A DNA stretch of 64,000 nucleotides, taken from positions 5,518,001-5,582,000 of the forward strand of contig JBHGNT010000013.1 of the NCBI GenBank assembly GCA_043228905.1, read 5' to 3'. This stretch comes from Azolla caroliniana (Eukaryota; Polypodiophyta). Shown here piece after piece: positions 1-10,466 of this stretch. The position numbers and the translations under genes are program-made. Position 1 is the stretch's first letter. Each line of letters starts with the position of its first letter. The notes below the pieces were generated by a model. It saw nothing but the letters and a program-made list of their open reading frames with translations. It ran no database searches and had not been told where the DNA came from.

Positions 1-687
1 TATCTTAACGGGTCGGACCGGTGACACCTCCTCCGGTTCTGGGACCCGTTTCTTCCCTTTCGTCGCCTTCGACGCCAGCAGCTGCTGTCGTTTAGACGCG
101 GGTTTCGAGGTGCTTCCTTCCGATAATCTTGGCCGCTTCTTTGGCTGGACGGTCTCGACCGGCGGCACTAGCAATGTTATCCACTGAGCTACGGCATGCC
201 ACAGCTTCCGGCCCTCCTTGCCGTCCTTTCCTCGTACCATGTCGATTGCCGCGCACAAACCGTCTGCAATCAACACCGGCCAATCCACCTTGGTCCCTTC
301 ATAGGTGGCTATGATCATCCCTGCCCGATTTTTTGGCATGACAGGGGGTCGGGGGTACACGTGGCCGTACTCATGGAGCACTCGAGCTATCTCCCTGAAT
401 AGCGGATCTTCGCCGCCCTGCGTTCGATAGCCTTTGCCGGCAACAGAGTACTCACCGAAATATCGGATGAGTTGCTCCGAGGTTGGGTTATCGATCTGAA
501 AGATACCTCCCTCCGGAAGGCCTGTTAGCGCACGGATCGCTTCCTCGGTGATGACCTCTGTGTCGAGTTCCTAGATGACCCAATCTGCTTCTCTGTGCGA
601 TGGTGCCTCCATGATGGTCAAGAACCCATCCAGTCCGTGTTGCCTGAACCATTTCCTGGCCGCTTCCGACAGCGTTTGTGGTTCCAT
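1..687 (-). CDS. Additional ORF (aORF) of T1, partial, one in-frame stop
   Basis: The minus-strand frame opens at an ATG at 687-685, about 0.35 kb downstream of pol. An in-frame TAG lies at 573-571; after it the frame is open to the window start. The translation matches the T2 aORF: an opening LSE.AR.W..GL.G motif, then an ITEEAIRALTG-like block, a GEYS.....YRTQGGE block and an IATYEG block, followed by a basic region. This conservation shows that the frame is really coding. I know no family for this N-terminal region. The coiled-coil part seen in T2 would lie outside the window. Codon 39 is a stop, so this copy would not make the protein as it stands unless the stop is read through. Confidence 0.7.
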
Positions 688-1016
688 GTCTGCTTCGAGG
701 TCGAGGGAAGATGGCGAGGTAGAGTGGTGATGAGAGTGAGAGCGAGAGAGAGAGCGTTCCGAACGTGGGGGTTCTCTGAGTGCAGGTTCGCGTTTGCTAA
801 GCTTCCACTGCCTTGGTGCTTCTGTGCTTCTTGGCTCGCGAAATGAAAAAAGGTCTCCATGCGTTCTGCTTCTTCTCTGTGCGTCTTGGCGCCTTTTTCG
901 AGCATGCACACGTCGTGTACCAATTTAGTATTAAGTAGCGTGGCGACACTTAAATGCCCACTACGTACCTTTTCGCTCCTTGCTTTCACGTCCGTTCATA
1001 CCTCGATTTTTAATGA

Positions 1017-1038
1017 TTTTTTTTTTTTTTTTTTTTTT
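1017..1038 (-). repeat. A-run between pol and aORF of T1
   Basis: Twenty-two consecutive T on the plus strand, which are A in the element's sense. The run lies 27 bases past the pol stop at 1065. T2 has a 40-A run in the equivalent place (18016-18055), so it is a family feature. Confidence 0.85.
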
Positions 1039-1064
1039 CTTTCTCTTAATGACGGTATGTGATC

Positions 1065-4000
1065 TTACACATCCGTAGGTCCCTTCGGACCCTTACCGTT
1101 TTCCTTACGGGTTGCCGTGTCTTCCTTCGCATCTGCTACGGGTTCCCCGTCGTCTTTTTCTTCCATCCGTACCGTTCCCGGTATAGTGCCGCTGGGCTGC
1201 ATAAACGGGTTCTTTGGCATCGGTCCTTTATAGGGCTTTAGTCTAAATCCGTTGACCCACTTGCCTAGCACTTCACCGGCAAGTGTCCCTAACTGATAGG
1301 ACCCGTTGTATTCCCGTGTCAGCCAATACGGGCCTGTCCATCTAAACCGGAGTTTACCCGGCATCTTGCCCATCCTCGTTTGGAATACTAGCACCGGCTT
1401 TCCGATTTCAAACATCTTCTCATTACCTTTCCGGTGACGGTCGACGAACGCTTTCCGTCGTTGTTGCTCCAGTTCCATGTGTAGGATGTTGGCCAGCCGT
1501 TGCTCCTCCAGTTCGCATAGTGCTGCTAGCCGCGTTTCCTCCGACTCCTTTTCATTCAGCCGTTCTCGTAGTTGGATCCGTAAGCTTGGTACCTGAAACT
1601 CCACCGGCATGACCGCCTCTAAGCCGAACGCTAACCGGAACGACGTTGTCCGGATACTTGTTTTGTATGCCGTTCGGTACGCCCATAGCGCGCTATGGAG
1701 CTTTGTATCCCAGTCCGTCCGGTTTTCATTGACGATTTTGCGGAGAATGTTCTGCAACGTTTTGTTGGTGGACTCTGCTAACCCGTTCGCTTGTGGGTAG
1801 TACGGTGTGCTCCGTTTATGGACCACGGCATAGAACGTTGTTAAGCTTTCAACTACCTGGCCGAGGAAGTGCCCTCCTTGGTCGCTGATTAATTCAATCG
1901 GACATCCATATCGGCACCAAATGTTCTCGTACAGGAATTTTGCTGTGGATGACGCGGTATTGTCTCTCAAGGCCTTAGCCTCCACCCATTTAGTGCAATA
2001 ATCTGTTGCCACGATGACATAACGATTACCCGTTCTCATTGCCGGTGGCTTGAACGGTCCGACAAAATCCAACCCCCACTTCTGGAATGGCTCTAGTGGA
2101 AGTACCGGTTGGTGTGGCATCCGTGCTTGCTCCGTAGGCTGGCCCATTCGTTGGCATAGGTCACATTCCTTAGCGTACTTGACGGCGTCTTTTAACGTCG
2201 TGGGCCACCATAAGCCGCTCTGCCATACTTTCCTTGCCGTCGCTTCCCCGGCATAGTGTCCTCCGGCAACCCCACAGTGTGCTTCCCGTAAGATTACTTG
2301 TTTCTCGTCACTACGGACTGCCCGTCTCCATATTCCATCTGCTCCTTTGTGGTAGAGAGTGTCCCGTAACAGACAGAAATTGCGGCTCTGCACCGCCAGT
2401 CGTTTCCTCTCATCCCGGTTCATTTCCTCCGGTGGCAAGCCCGTGCTTAGGAACTGGTGCATGTTTGTCAGCCACCTATCTTCTGATGCCACCGTGTCAT
2501 CCGCTGCCGTTTCCGGGGTGATACGGAATAACTCTGCGTCCGGGAATTCATCCGCTACTCCGTCGCCTGATTCTCCGGACTCTAACCGGCTCAAATAGTC
2601 TGCTACGGCATGCTGGATACCGGGCCGGTGGAAGATCTCGAATTCGAACTCCTGCAACAGCAAGGTCCAACGGGCCAACTTACCGGTCAGGGACGCCTTG
2701 GACACTAAGTACAGGAGCGCCGAGTGATCCACATGAAAGGAGAACTTCCTTCCCAATAGGTAATGACGAAACTTTGTGACACTGTAGATCATGCCCAGGG
2801 CCTCCCGTTCCGTCGTCGAATAGTTCTTCTCCGCTTGGGACAGCTTCCGGCTGGCGTAATATACCGGCCGGTACCATTTAGGCTCCATAAGTTGCATTAA
2901 GGCGCTGTCGATAGCGATGTCGGAAGCGTCAACGAACACATGAAATTCCTTGCTCCAATCCGGAGGCTGCACGACGGGTGCTTGCGACAAAAGTACCTTC
3001 AGGGCATTGTATGCCTTATCCTCCGTATCCGTCCATTGGAACGGTGTCCGATGTACCGCGGTGTGTAATGGTGTAGCCAAGTCAGCCAAGTGACGGAGCA
3101 TCCGGCTGTGCCACCGGATCTGTCCTAAGAATCGGCTTAGTGCTTTGGCCGTTTTCGGCGCCGGTGCCCCTAGTATCGCGTTTACTTTGTCCGGGTCGAC
3201 CGCAATGCCCTCCTTACTTACAATGTGTCCCAGTAAGATTCCACTTGAAACCCCAAAGATGCATTTTGCTGGGTTTAAGCTTAGCCGGTATAACCTACAC
3301 TTTTCAAGGCATAACCGTAGGTGCTGCAAATGGTCTTTTCCCCGGCTATAGACTGCAAAATCATCCAGGAAAACCTGCATGAAGGCAGGAATGTATTCGC
3401 CGAAGATCTCCATGATGATTCGCTGGAAAGTTGTTGGTGCCGTTTTTAGGCCGAACATCATTACTTCGGCTACAAACACCCCCCATTCGGTGACGAACGC
3501 TGTCTTCTCCTGGTCGTCAGGGTGCATCCGGATTTGATTGTATCCGCTGAACCCGTCTAAAAAACTATAAACTTCATGACCGGCGACGACATCCAGTACT
3601 CCATCCGTGAACGGAAGAGGGAATGCATCCGTAATTGTGGCTGCATTTAGTTTCCTGTAATCTACACACACGCGGATTTTACCGTTCTTCTTTGGGACGA
3701 CGACGATGGGGCTCAGCCACGTCGCTTTCTTTACCGGCCGGATGAAGCCCACTCTTAGGAGTTTGTCGATTTCCTCCTTCACTTTGGTGGCGTAGTTGGG
3801 GTTCATTCGGTAACGTCGTTGCGCCACTGGTTTCGCGTCCTTGCCTAAGTGGATCTGATGCTGATATAATTGAGGGTCCAGCCCTCGCATGTGTTCGTAT
3901 GACCAGGCGAATACGTCGCGAAACTCTGTGAGCAGTTTGATCATCGCCGCTTTATCTTCCGGCTTCATTTCTTTGGCGATGTGTACCGGCTTTGATTCGT

Positions 4001-6899
4001 CCTTGCTTCCTAGGTTCACTTCGTCGAGCTGGGATGTTTTTACCCGTTGGGAAACGGCCATTTCCCGTTCCAACGCTTCCTGTGCTTGCCGTAATTCCCG
4101 AATCGAATCTTTGTCTGGTTCGGCTTCGGTTTCGTCCCGCTGCGGCAAGTATGGCGCTACGGCTTCAGCCACGTCAATCTCGAAAAGTGGTACGATCTTC
4201 GGGTGTTCCTCCAAGTACTGGGCCTCTTCGTCGTCTGCCAACCCTTCAAGCATGTTCACGCATTCCGCATATAGCGGTGTGCATTCCTTACCGTTGCTCG
4301 TCCGTGGTTGTGTCGGTACCCGGACCTTGGCTTTTCCGTGCCGGAAGGTAATCATATTTTTCCGCCAATTTTGCTTGATGTGTGCTGTTTTCAACCATGG
4401 TCTGCCCAGCAACAGTGGGTACGCGCCTTGCGCCTGTAGCTGCAGCACTACAGCCGAGATGTGAAATGTGTGACCTCCTATGGTGACTTCCAATTTCCGT
4501 ATTAAGCCCGTCGGCCGTACAGAGCTCGTATCCGCCATCCGTAGCCAGAACGGACATGGCTCCCATTCATGTATACCCAAGGCATCACACGTGCGGAGGC
4601 TTATTACGTTCACCCCGGAACCTCCATCAATTACTGTGCCGGGAAGTTCGTGCCCTTTGACAATAGTTGTAATCACCGGACTACTAGTGTCCACCACCGT
4701 CGGTCCCTCCTCCGGATTCGAGAAAAGGAGTGGTGCCTGTGGGGCTATACCGTCTGTCATGACCGTTTGTAGTCCTTCCGTAAATCGCGGCACGAGCTGT
4801 AAGAGTCTTCCTAATGGCAACGTGATCTGACATTCTTGCAGTGCTTGCCATGTCTCGTTTTCTGCGTGGCCACCGCCGGCACTCCCTATGGTATTCGCCT
4901 TTTGCCGTTCCGCGTCCGCGACGTTCCTTTCATTGGCTTCCTTCACCCATTCCGTCGCCTGTTTTCGTATGGCCTCTTGTGTTTCCCACTCTTTGGCCAT
5001 GCCTTTCGACCGTGTGGTTACTTGCTGTAAATCCGCCACTTCCGGAACCACCATATTAACTGCTGGTCGTTTATCGTAGCTCTTTGCCGGGCACTGGTTA
5101 CTGTAGTGGCCTTCCTGCCTGCAGTAATAGCAGTACTCTTTACGGGTATTGCTGGATTCAGCATTGCTGGTATCCGGAGTCGGTCCCGTAGTGAGTGGTG
5201 CGTTCTGTGCCGGTTGGCTCCTTGGGGTTCCATGTTCCGGGTCCCTAGTGTGACCACCTTTCTTGACATTACGTTTCTTATTATTCTTATTTTTAGTTCG
5301 GTAGTCCGGTCGTGGTGGATCGTAAAATCGGCCGTAGTCCTCCTGGTGCCTTCGGTAACCAGGGGAATGGTCTCTGTCGTATTGCTCGTGTCGTCTGTTG
5401 GGCTCCCGATAACGGTCCGATCGCTCATACCGGTCGTAGTTATCGTGCCGATTCCCGTATCGGCCATCATTCTCTTGTCTGTCTCCGTACCGGACATCCT
5501 GTGCCGGTCGGTACCGGTTCATTCTTTGCCAACGATCGTCATCTTCGTCTCGGCTGCTTCTTGGCTCGATCCGTCGAACGGGTGGTGCTTGTCGGTTTAG
5601 CAGGTTATACTCGCACCGGTCCGTTGTATGACTCTTGGATTGACAAATCACACACTGGGTTTGCATGGTGCACTCCACTGCCGAGTGCCCGGCATTCAAG
5701 CAGATTGTGCATTGAATTGCCTGCCGGAACCGGAGATCTTCATCTGTGGGTAACGCCCGTTGCAGTGTTCCCAGTGTAAGCCATGAGCTTGACTTTTCCA
5801 TTTCTCTGACCCGGTCAATGACCTGGTCAATGGTGCTTCCTCGAAAGTCGATTACCGTACACACCGTGCGTAACGGTTCCCGGAGTGCGTTTAAAAATAT
5901 CGTCCGTAATTCCTCCTCCGGGGGTGCACGGGCAAGCTGGCTATGCATTCGTTGGAAACGGATGACGAATTGGGGAATGCTTTCCCCTGCCTCCTATCGG
6001 ATCGTATAAAACAGGCCCACCATTGTTGTCTGGTCGACCTCCTTGTGGAAAAAATGCAAGAATTTTGCTTTTAATTCTGCAAAGGTTGTGATGGTCGCCG
6101 GGTCCTGCGTCCGCCGCCATCGTGTCGCTGGTCCTTCCAACGTGACCCCGAATTCCGCTATCTTCGAGCGTTCTTCTTCCTCCGGTGTCATTCGCTGGGA
6201 CGTGTGATTTGCTTCCCATGTCTGCTCGAAGGCATGAACATGCGCTTCCGCGTCCGGATCATCGCGATACTTTGAGTATTGGAACGGCATGTCGTCGTCC
6301 AGTATTAGGCCGCGGTTTAGTGGCGTTTGTTGATATCTTTCCGGTTTTCTCTCCGGTTCCACTTCCGGTTGTTTTGCCGGTGCTTTCACCGGCTCGTCTT
6401 CCGGTACCTTCGCCGGCTCTTTCGTTGGTGTCGGTGGCTTTGCTTCTTCCACTTCCGGTGTTGGTGGGTTGACGGCTTCCGTTTGCGGTTCCGGATAGCC
6501 CTGGTCGAGCGGTTCCGGTTCTGGAGTCGGCACGGTATCCGACCCGTCGTCCTCCGGGCCGCCGGGGGTATCGTTGCTGCTCCGGTAGTTCGTGTGCACG
6601 CTGTATCCCCCTTCGGAATCCGATTCGTAGGCTGAAAAGGCTTCTGCCTCGTTTTCTCCGCTTGCTAGTGCCTCGAGGAGGCGTTCGGTTTCCCGGAGAC
6701 TACTTAGGCTGCTTCCGTCGTCCGGGTCGCGTGTTTGCCGTAACCGAAGAGATTCCTCCGCGACTCTCCGGATCTCGTTGGAGAACGAACAATCCGAGCG
6801 AATTTCCTGCGCTGCTTGCTGGAAAGTCTCACGCTGTCTTTGCCGTTCGGCGAGGCGTCGAGCTCGGTCTGTAACCAGGTCGTGCGTTGGTCTCGTCAT
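1065..6899 (-). CDS. gag-pol: gag-pol polyprotein of T1, open except for one TAG
   Basis: A single frame of about 1944 codons runs from ATG 6899 to the stop at 1065, interrupted only by TAG at 5996-5994. The sister copy T2 has CAG (Gln) there. Order: acidic, proline-rich gag N-terminus; gag capsid-type region around the stop; cysteine knuckles near 5.7 kb and a CCHC knuckle (CYYCRQEGHYSNQC) near 5.1 kb; aspartic protease with DGGSG near 4.63 kb; RT with VDYRKLN near 3.65 kb and FLDDF near 3.37 kb; RNase H near 2.9-2.7 kb; integrase with an HHCC finger near 2.25-2.15 kb, GLDFVGP, SDQGGHF and NGLAEST supplying D, D and E. No chromodomain follows. RT and integrase catalytic residues are present. 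The lone stop could be decay or read-through; decay is simpler. This is the best preserved coding region in the window. Confidence 0.93.
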
Positions 6900-6930
6900 C
6901 CATTAAGCCGTCGTTCGCTGCGAGAAAGCA

Positions 6931-6946
6931 GGAATCGTGGTCGCCA
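6931..6946 (-). other. Primer binding site of T1, tRNA-Arg type
   Basis: The element-sense sequence TGGCGACCACGATTCC lies six bases inside the LTR and is identical to the T2 site. TGGCGACCAC is complementary to the 3' end (GTGGTCGCCA) I recall for plant tRNA-Arg. Ogre/Tat elements are known to use tRNA-Arg primers. Confidence 0.75.
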
Positions 6947-6952
6947 AAACTG

Positions 6953-7371
6953 TGTTATTCTCTGACCGGACAAGGCCTAACACAAGGTGTCACGGAGACA
7001 CTTCACCAAATGGTGATTACGGCATAGGATTAAGATTCAACGCTTACACCGACTTACGTAGGTTACACGATTAGAGTGCTTTGGTTAATTACACGCGTAA
7101 GATATAACAGTAAGTACAGAACGGAAATCAATACAGAAGTATAAACACCATATGCTCTATTAATTATCCGCTGCGCTTACAATGGGGTCCGGGCCTTTAA
7201 ATAGGTTTCCGGCCCGTAGTACAAAACGGTGCATATCGCACCTATTCGGGATCCGTCCGGATCTGGAACGGCATACTGTTTCCAGTCCGTCCGTCCACAC
7301 TATGTTTATTTACAACCATACTTAATTAATTCCTTCACTCCGTATTTTGGACTCCTTGCCGGCCGGTAACA
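6953..7371 (-). repeat. 5' LTR of T1
   Basis: 419 bp. In element sense it starts TGTTACCGG and ends GAATAACA, giving short inverted ends TGTTA/TAACA. A TATTTAAA TATA-like box lies at about 7194-7205 (minus). The end abuts the primer site spacer. It shares short blocks with the T2 LTR, such as CTTACGCGTGTAA, but is otherwise diverged. Confidence 0.85.
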
Positions 7372-7516
7372 GGGTACTCCTCATCCAGTCTTCACCGGGT
7401 CTGCATCATCCGGCTCTCCGTGGCCAGGTCCACCTCATACGGTTTCGGCCTCGGCCGAGTTTGTTCATCGGCACTGATCTTCTCCCTTCCCATCCGGAGG
7501 GACCTGTTTCCCAACA
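7372..7516 (-). repeat. LTR fragment of a TGTTGGGA-type copia, target of T1
   Basis: The plus strand ends GGAGGGACCTGTTTCCCAACA, so in element sense the LTR starts TGTTGGGAAACAGG. The same start and the CACCGGGT..GCATCATCCGG repeats occur in the LTRs of copia F. The rest of this LTR would lie beyond T1, left of the window. The piece interrupts copia pol, which resumes at 7517. Confidence 0.65.
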
Positions 7517-8182
7517 AAAAACCCCGTTTTCCACGCACAGACCTAGCACATTGAGGTGCACTACCATTTCGTCCGTGAGCGTGTCCTTTCCGGTGAAGTC
7601 AAACGTCAGTACGTGCGGAAGGATTGGCAGACTGCTGACATCTTCACCAAGCCTCTTGGTCTGGACAAGTTGCGGCAATTCTTAGGTGCGCTCGGATTGC
7701 GTCACCTCGACGTGCCAAACTTGAGGGGGAGAACAGTCCCGAATGACCAAGCAAGGCAGTAGGAAAGGAGTGGAGACTGCAACACCGAGTCGGTTGACTC
7801 GGTTGACTCGGTTGTCGAGTTCGACTTCGGATCGGCTGAAGAAGCCGAGGGCGGACCCACGGAAAAGTCCGGAAGCGGACAGAAGGGGAACAACCGAAGG
7901 AGAGAGCCAAAGCCAACCACGCATGGGGAAGATGACGCCATCGGGGGCGAGAAGACCGAAGACAAGTTGGAGACAGCCAACTCGAACAAGAGCGAAAACC
8001 AATCGGAGGTAGCCGAGTCGGTTCGGATGTGTGATTCAGATACGCTGAATCAACCGAGGCCCAAGCGGAAAAAAAGGCAGCAGGAGAAGCCTCAACACCG
8101 CAATAGCAGAAGAGCTGATAAGGGCCACATGAGCAGACAAGCCGACCGGAAGGGTCAAAGCGCGTGGAGTCGAACAGGTTGA
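7517..8182 (+). pseudogene. pol: Copia A RNase H C-terminus plus charged tail
   Basis: The frame reads NPVF...H.EVHYHFVRERVLSG and ADIFTKPLGLDKLRQFLG, the usual end of copia RNase H. A TAG replaces a Lys codon in the first few codons. The same frame then hits TAG at 7760-7762 and is open again to 8182. Copia B has Gln at that position and reads through, so the tail (about 140 residues) is a C-terminal extension of the polyprotein. The tail is acidic first (FDFGSAEEAEGG, LETANSN), with a conserved SEV..S..M.DSD..N segment, then basic (KRKKRQQ). Confidence 0.75.
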
Positions 8183-8260
8183 GGAGCGCGAGCGAGGCGT
8201 GAAGCCAGGAGGAACCGGAGTTGTGAGCCCAAAGAGCCTCAAGTTGAGCTTGAGGGGGAG

Positions 8261-8716
8261 TGTTGAGAGACAAGCTCAACATCGGCTGGATAGGCTGAAG
8301 AAGCCGAGGACCGGTTCAGTTGGGACCGATCGGTTAAGCCGAATGCGTAAACCGGTACGCAGACCGGTGCGTAGGTAGGGCCGGATCGGTGCGTAAACCG
8401 GGAGGCCCTTAGGGAAGATATTCCGTGAGGAATATATTTGGGAGTTAGTGTAGGAGCTCTTAATGAGCATTGAAGTACTGTCAGTACTTCTGTCAGTCCT
8501 TCTAGGACTTGTATAAAAGTGTTCATTGAACACACATATGTATAGAGTGGTGAATAGAGATTGAGTATTTTTTGTTGAATATAGTTCTTGTGTTTTCTCT
8601 CTCTCACTCTCTCTGTCTCTCCTGCGTATACTGTGTAAGCTCAAGCTCTCCATTAAACCTGAGTTTTCTTCCTTCTGTTCGGTCTTCATACTTGCTTCCG
8701 CACGCTACTTTTTACA
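8261..8716 (+). repeat. 3' LTR of copia A
   Basis: 456 bp from TGTTGAGAGACAAGC to CTACTTTTTACA, immediately after the polypurine tract. The LTRs of copia B are the same family in reverse orientation. It contains TATAAAAG near 8513 and a CT-rich 3' part. Confidence 0.88.
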
Positions 8717-9485
8717 AAATCAAACGTTAGAACAACATCAACAAGATGACTGGGAGGATATTCTCCACTTTGCCGAATTTGTGTATAATAACTCTGTTCA
8801 CTCATCGACTAGAGCTACACCATTTTATTCTTATGCAGGCTATCATCCTCGATGGTGTGCATTCGAAACTCCAGAGTTACCCACAAATCCTTGTGCAAAG
8901 GATCGTTTTGAGCGGCTACACAAGATACATGTAGACTTATCTACTCAATTGCAACAAGCTCAACAAGGAGAATGCAGATCGTCATCGGCTTCCATCCAAT
9001 TTTAACATAGGAGATCGGGTATGGTTACTATGTCGACACATCAAGACTAAACGCCCATGTGACAAATTGGACTATCGACGATTAGGTCATTTCCATAGTA
9101 TCAGAAAAATTAATGATGTCGCTTTTAGTCTCAATCCACCTCCGCAACTACATATACATCTAGTTTTTCATAGTTCTCTTCTTGAACCATATCAAGACAA
9201 GACTATTCTGAATCGTATTACGCCACCTCCACCCCCGATCGAGCTTGAAGCAGAGGACCAAAGTACGAAGTGGCTGCCATTCTCGATTCCAAGGTTGTTC
9301 GCAACCAACTCTACTATTTGGTCGATTGGCTAAGCTATAGTCCAAGCAATCATACTTGGGAACCAGTCGAGAATGTGGTAAATGCTTGAGCTCTTGTTGA
9401 GGACTTTCATCGGCAATATCCCGACAAGCCAGGTCATCCATCTATCACGACTCGTGGCACTCGTTGTCTTAAGGGGGGAGGGTAA
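8717..9485 (+). pseudogene. pol: C1 integrase C-terminus with chromodomain
   Basis: The translation reads QQDDWEDILHFAEFVYNN, the conserved C-terminal integrase core region of chromoviruses, then GYHPRW, a basic GDRVWLL segment, a proline-rich linker, and a chromodomain (YEVAAILDSKVV...YYLVDWL...NHTWEPVENV). A TGA interrupts the chromodomain end near 9389, a frameshift lies near 8970, and another frame change precedes the chromodomain. The final stop is at 9483-9485, in the polypurine tract. Chromodomains direct integration to heterochromatin in this group. This copy is dead. Confidence 0.82.
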
Positions 9486-9894
9486 TGTCATGATATAGCA
9501 TGGTATGGCCTCAAAAGGATTTAAACCCATGACCTTCTGTGACTTGGGTGGAAGCCTTACCATTAACCTATTCATTGTAATACATAAAATATTATTTCCA
9601 TTTACTATTTCACTTAGGAAATTCATGTATAATTCTAGAAATGTCAAGAGTAATCCTAAGACACTATAAAAAGAGGCACATGGCATTATTGATAACCAAA
9701 TCGGTTCAACGCCACTATTAAGCCTCCTAGCTATTCTTGTATATTCTCATCATATAATATATCTTTTGTTATCATCATTCTCTCCCTCTCTGTCTCTCCT
9801 TCTCTTGACAGTTCTACACCCTTTTCTCTCTCTTCGTACTAATCCTCATATTTTAGGTACTTATTCGCTCTAATTCTAGGTACTATTTCTAACA
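9486..9894 (+). repeat. 3' LTR of C1
   Basis: About 409 bp from TGTCATGATATAGC to TTTCTAACA, following the polypurine tract. TATA-like CACTATAAAAAG lies near 9662. The TGTCATGAT start is shared with the LTR of C3. Confidence 0.75.
9515..9572 (-). other. tRNA-like module inside the C1 LTR
   Basis: On the minus strand TAGGTTAATGG fits a Pol III A box and GGTTTAAATCC resembles a B box, 43 bases apart start to start. Two other tRNA-like modules in the window have the same spacing. It is not a functional tRNA gene; it may be a SINE head or a decayed tRNA copy. Confidence 0.45.
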
Positions 9895-10466
9895 ATGATA
9901 TATCTAAGAAACTAAAAAGTATGAACTCTGTTTTTTTCCGAATATTTTTTAATACATTCCTATGCGTATTTGTATGCATTCATTTGGTACCCCCCACAAA
10001 TGTGAATGTGTCAATCTATGCTTATAATTATATATATAGTTACATACTTATACTTCTATATATAATTATATAGTTATAAATACGTGCATAGTTACATACT
10101 TTGTTGTTCGCCGGAATTATAACCATTGGACATAACGCATTGTAAAATATATTATTATTGTAGGGGCGTTAGGTAATGTAGTAACGGTTCACGCAGGAAG
10201 CGTAACCGACGATTGCCCTGTGTATAAAAAGGGTGGAAGAACAATATAAGAGCTAGCATATTTTTGGGAGCACAATCTTTTAATATAGTTTCTGTCTTCT
10301 CTAATTCCTATCTCTTGTCTCCTATCTCTTATGTCTTCTCTTTTATCTCTTAGTGTGATTATGTACAAGTAAGCATAAGGTAGTATGTGTTGTGTGTTTA
10401 CACACAATAGGAGCTCAGTTGTAGCCATCTCCTGTTACACCTTTTGAATAAGCTCTACTGCGTAAG
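9895..10466. other. AT-rich spacer with LTR-like promoter features
   Basis: No coding signal. About 10159-10439 starts TGTAGGGG, ends CCTGTTACA and contains TATAAAAA at 10223-10230 followed by CT-rich sequence. This is what a solo LTR would look like, but I find no target duplication, so the call is tentative. Confidence 0.3.

Larger units (their letters stand above)
1..7371 (-). mobile_element. Tat-like Ty3/gypsy retrotransposon T1 (3' end beyond window)
   Basis: On the minus strand the order is LTR (7371-6953), tRNA-Arg-type primer site, gag, protease, RT, RNase H, integrase, an A-run, and an additional ORF that continues past position 1. The second LTR must lie left of the window. Long stretches of protein similarity to T2 (11763-21759) and the identical primer site place both in one family. 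The LTR sequences differ, so they are separate subfamilies. The flank GGGTA at 7372-7376 should reappear at the other end if it is the target duplication. Integrase after RNase H, no chromodomain and the extra ORF fit the Tat branch, which is an inference from family features. Confidence 0.9.
7517..8716 (+). mobile_element. Copia element A, 3' end only
   Basis: Contains the end of RNase H, a fused charged tail, a polypurine tract (GAGCTTGAGGGGGAG, 8246-8260) and the 3' LTR. It belongs to the same family as copia B (42429-46737) and copia H (54451-55750). The 5' part is cut by the LTR fragment and T1. The LTR end abuts chromovirus integrase sequence at 8717. Confidence 0.85.
8717..9894 (+). 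mobile_element. Chromovirus C1, 3' end (integrase, chromodomain, LTR)
   Basis: Begins in mid-integrase straight after the copia A LTR and ends with a polypurine tract (AAGGGGGGAGGG, 9471-9482) and an LTR. The upstream part of the element lies beyond the nested insertions and outside the window. Confidence 0.85.

Noticed and set aside
3889-4464. 191-codon plus-strand open frame
   Set aside because: Antisense shadow of T1 pol between protease and RT.
5994-5996. Programmed stop read-through between gag and pol
   Set aside because: The TAG lies in the middle of the gag capsid-type region, not at a gag/pol boundary, and T2 has CAG. Decay is the simpler reading.
10159-10439. Confident solo LTR
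   Set aside because: TG...CA ends and a TATA box are present, but the flanks ATTAT and CCTTT do not match, so no target duplication.
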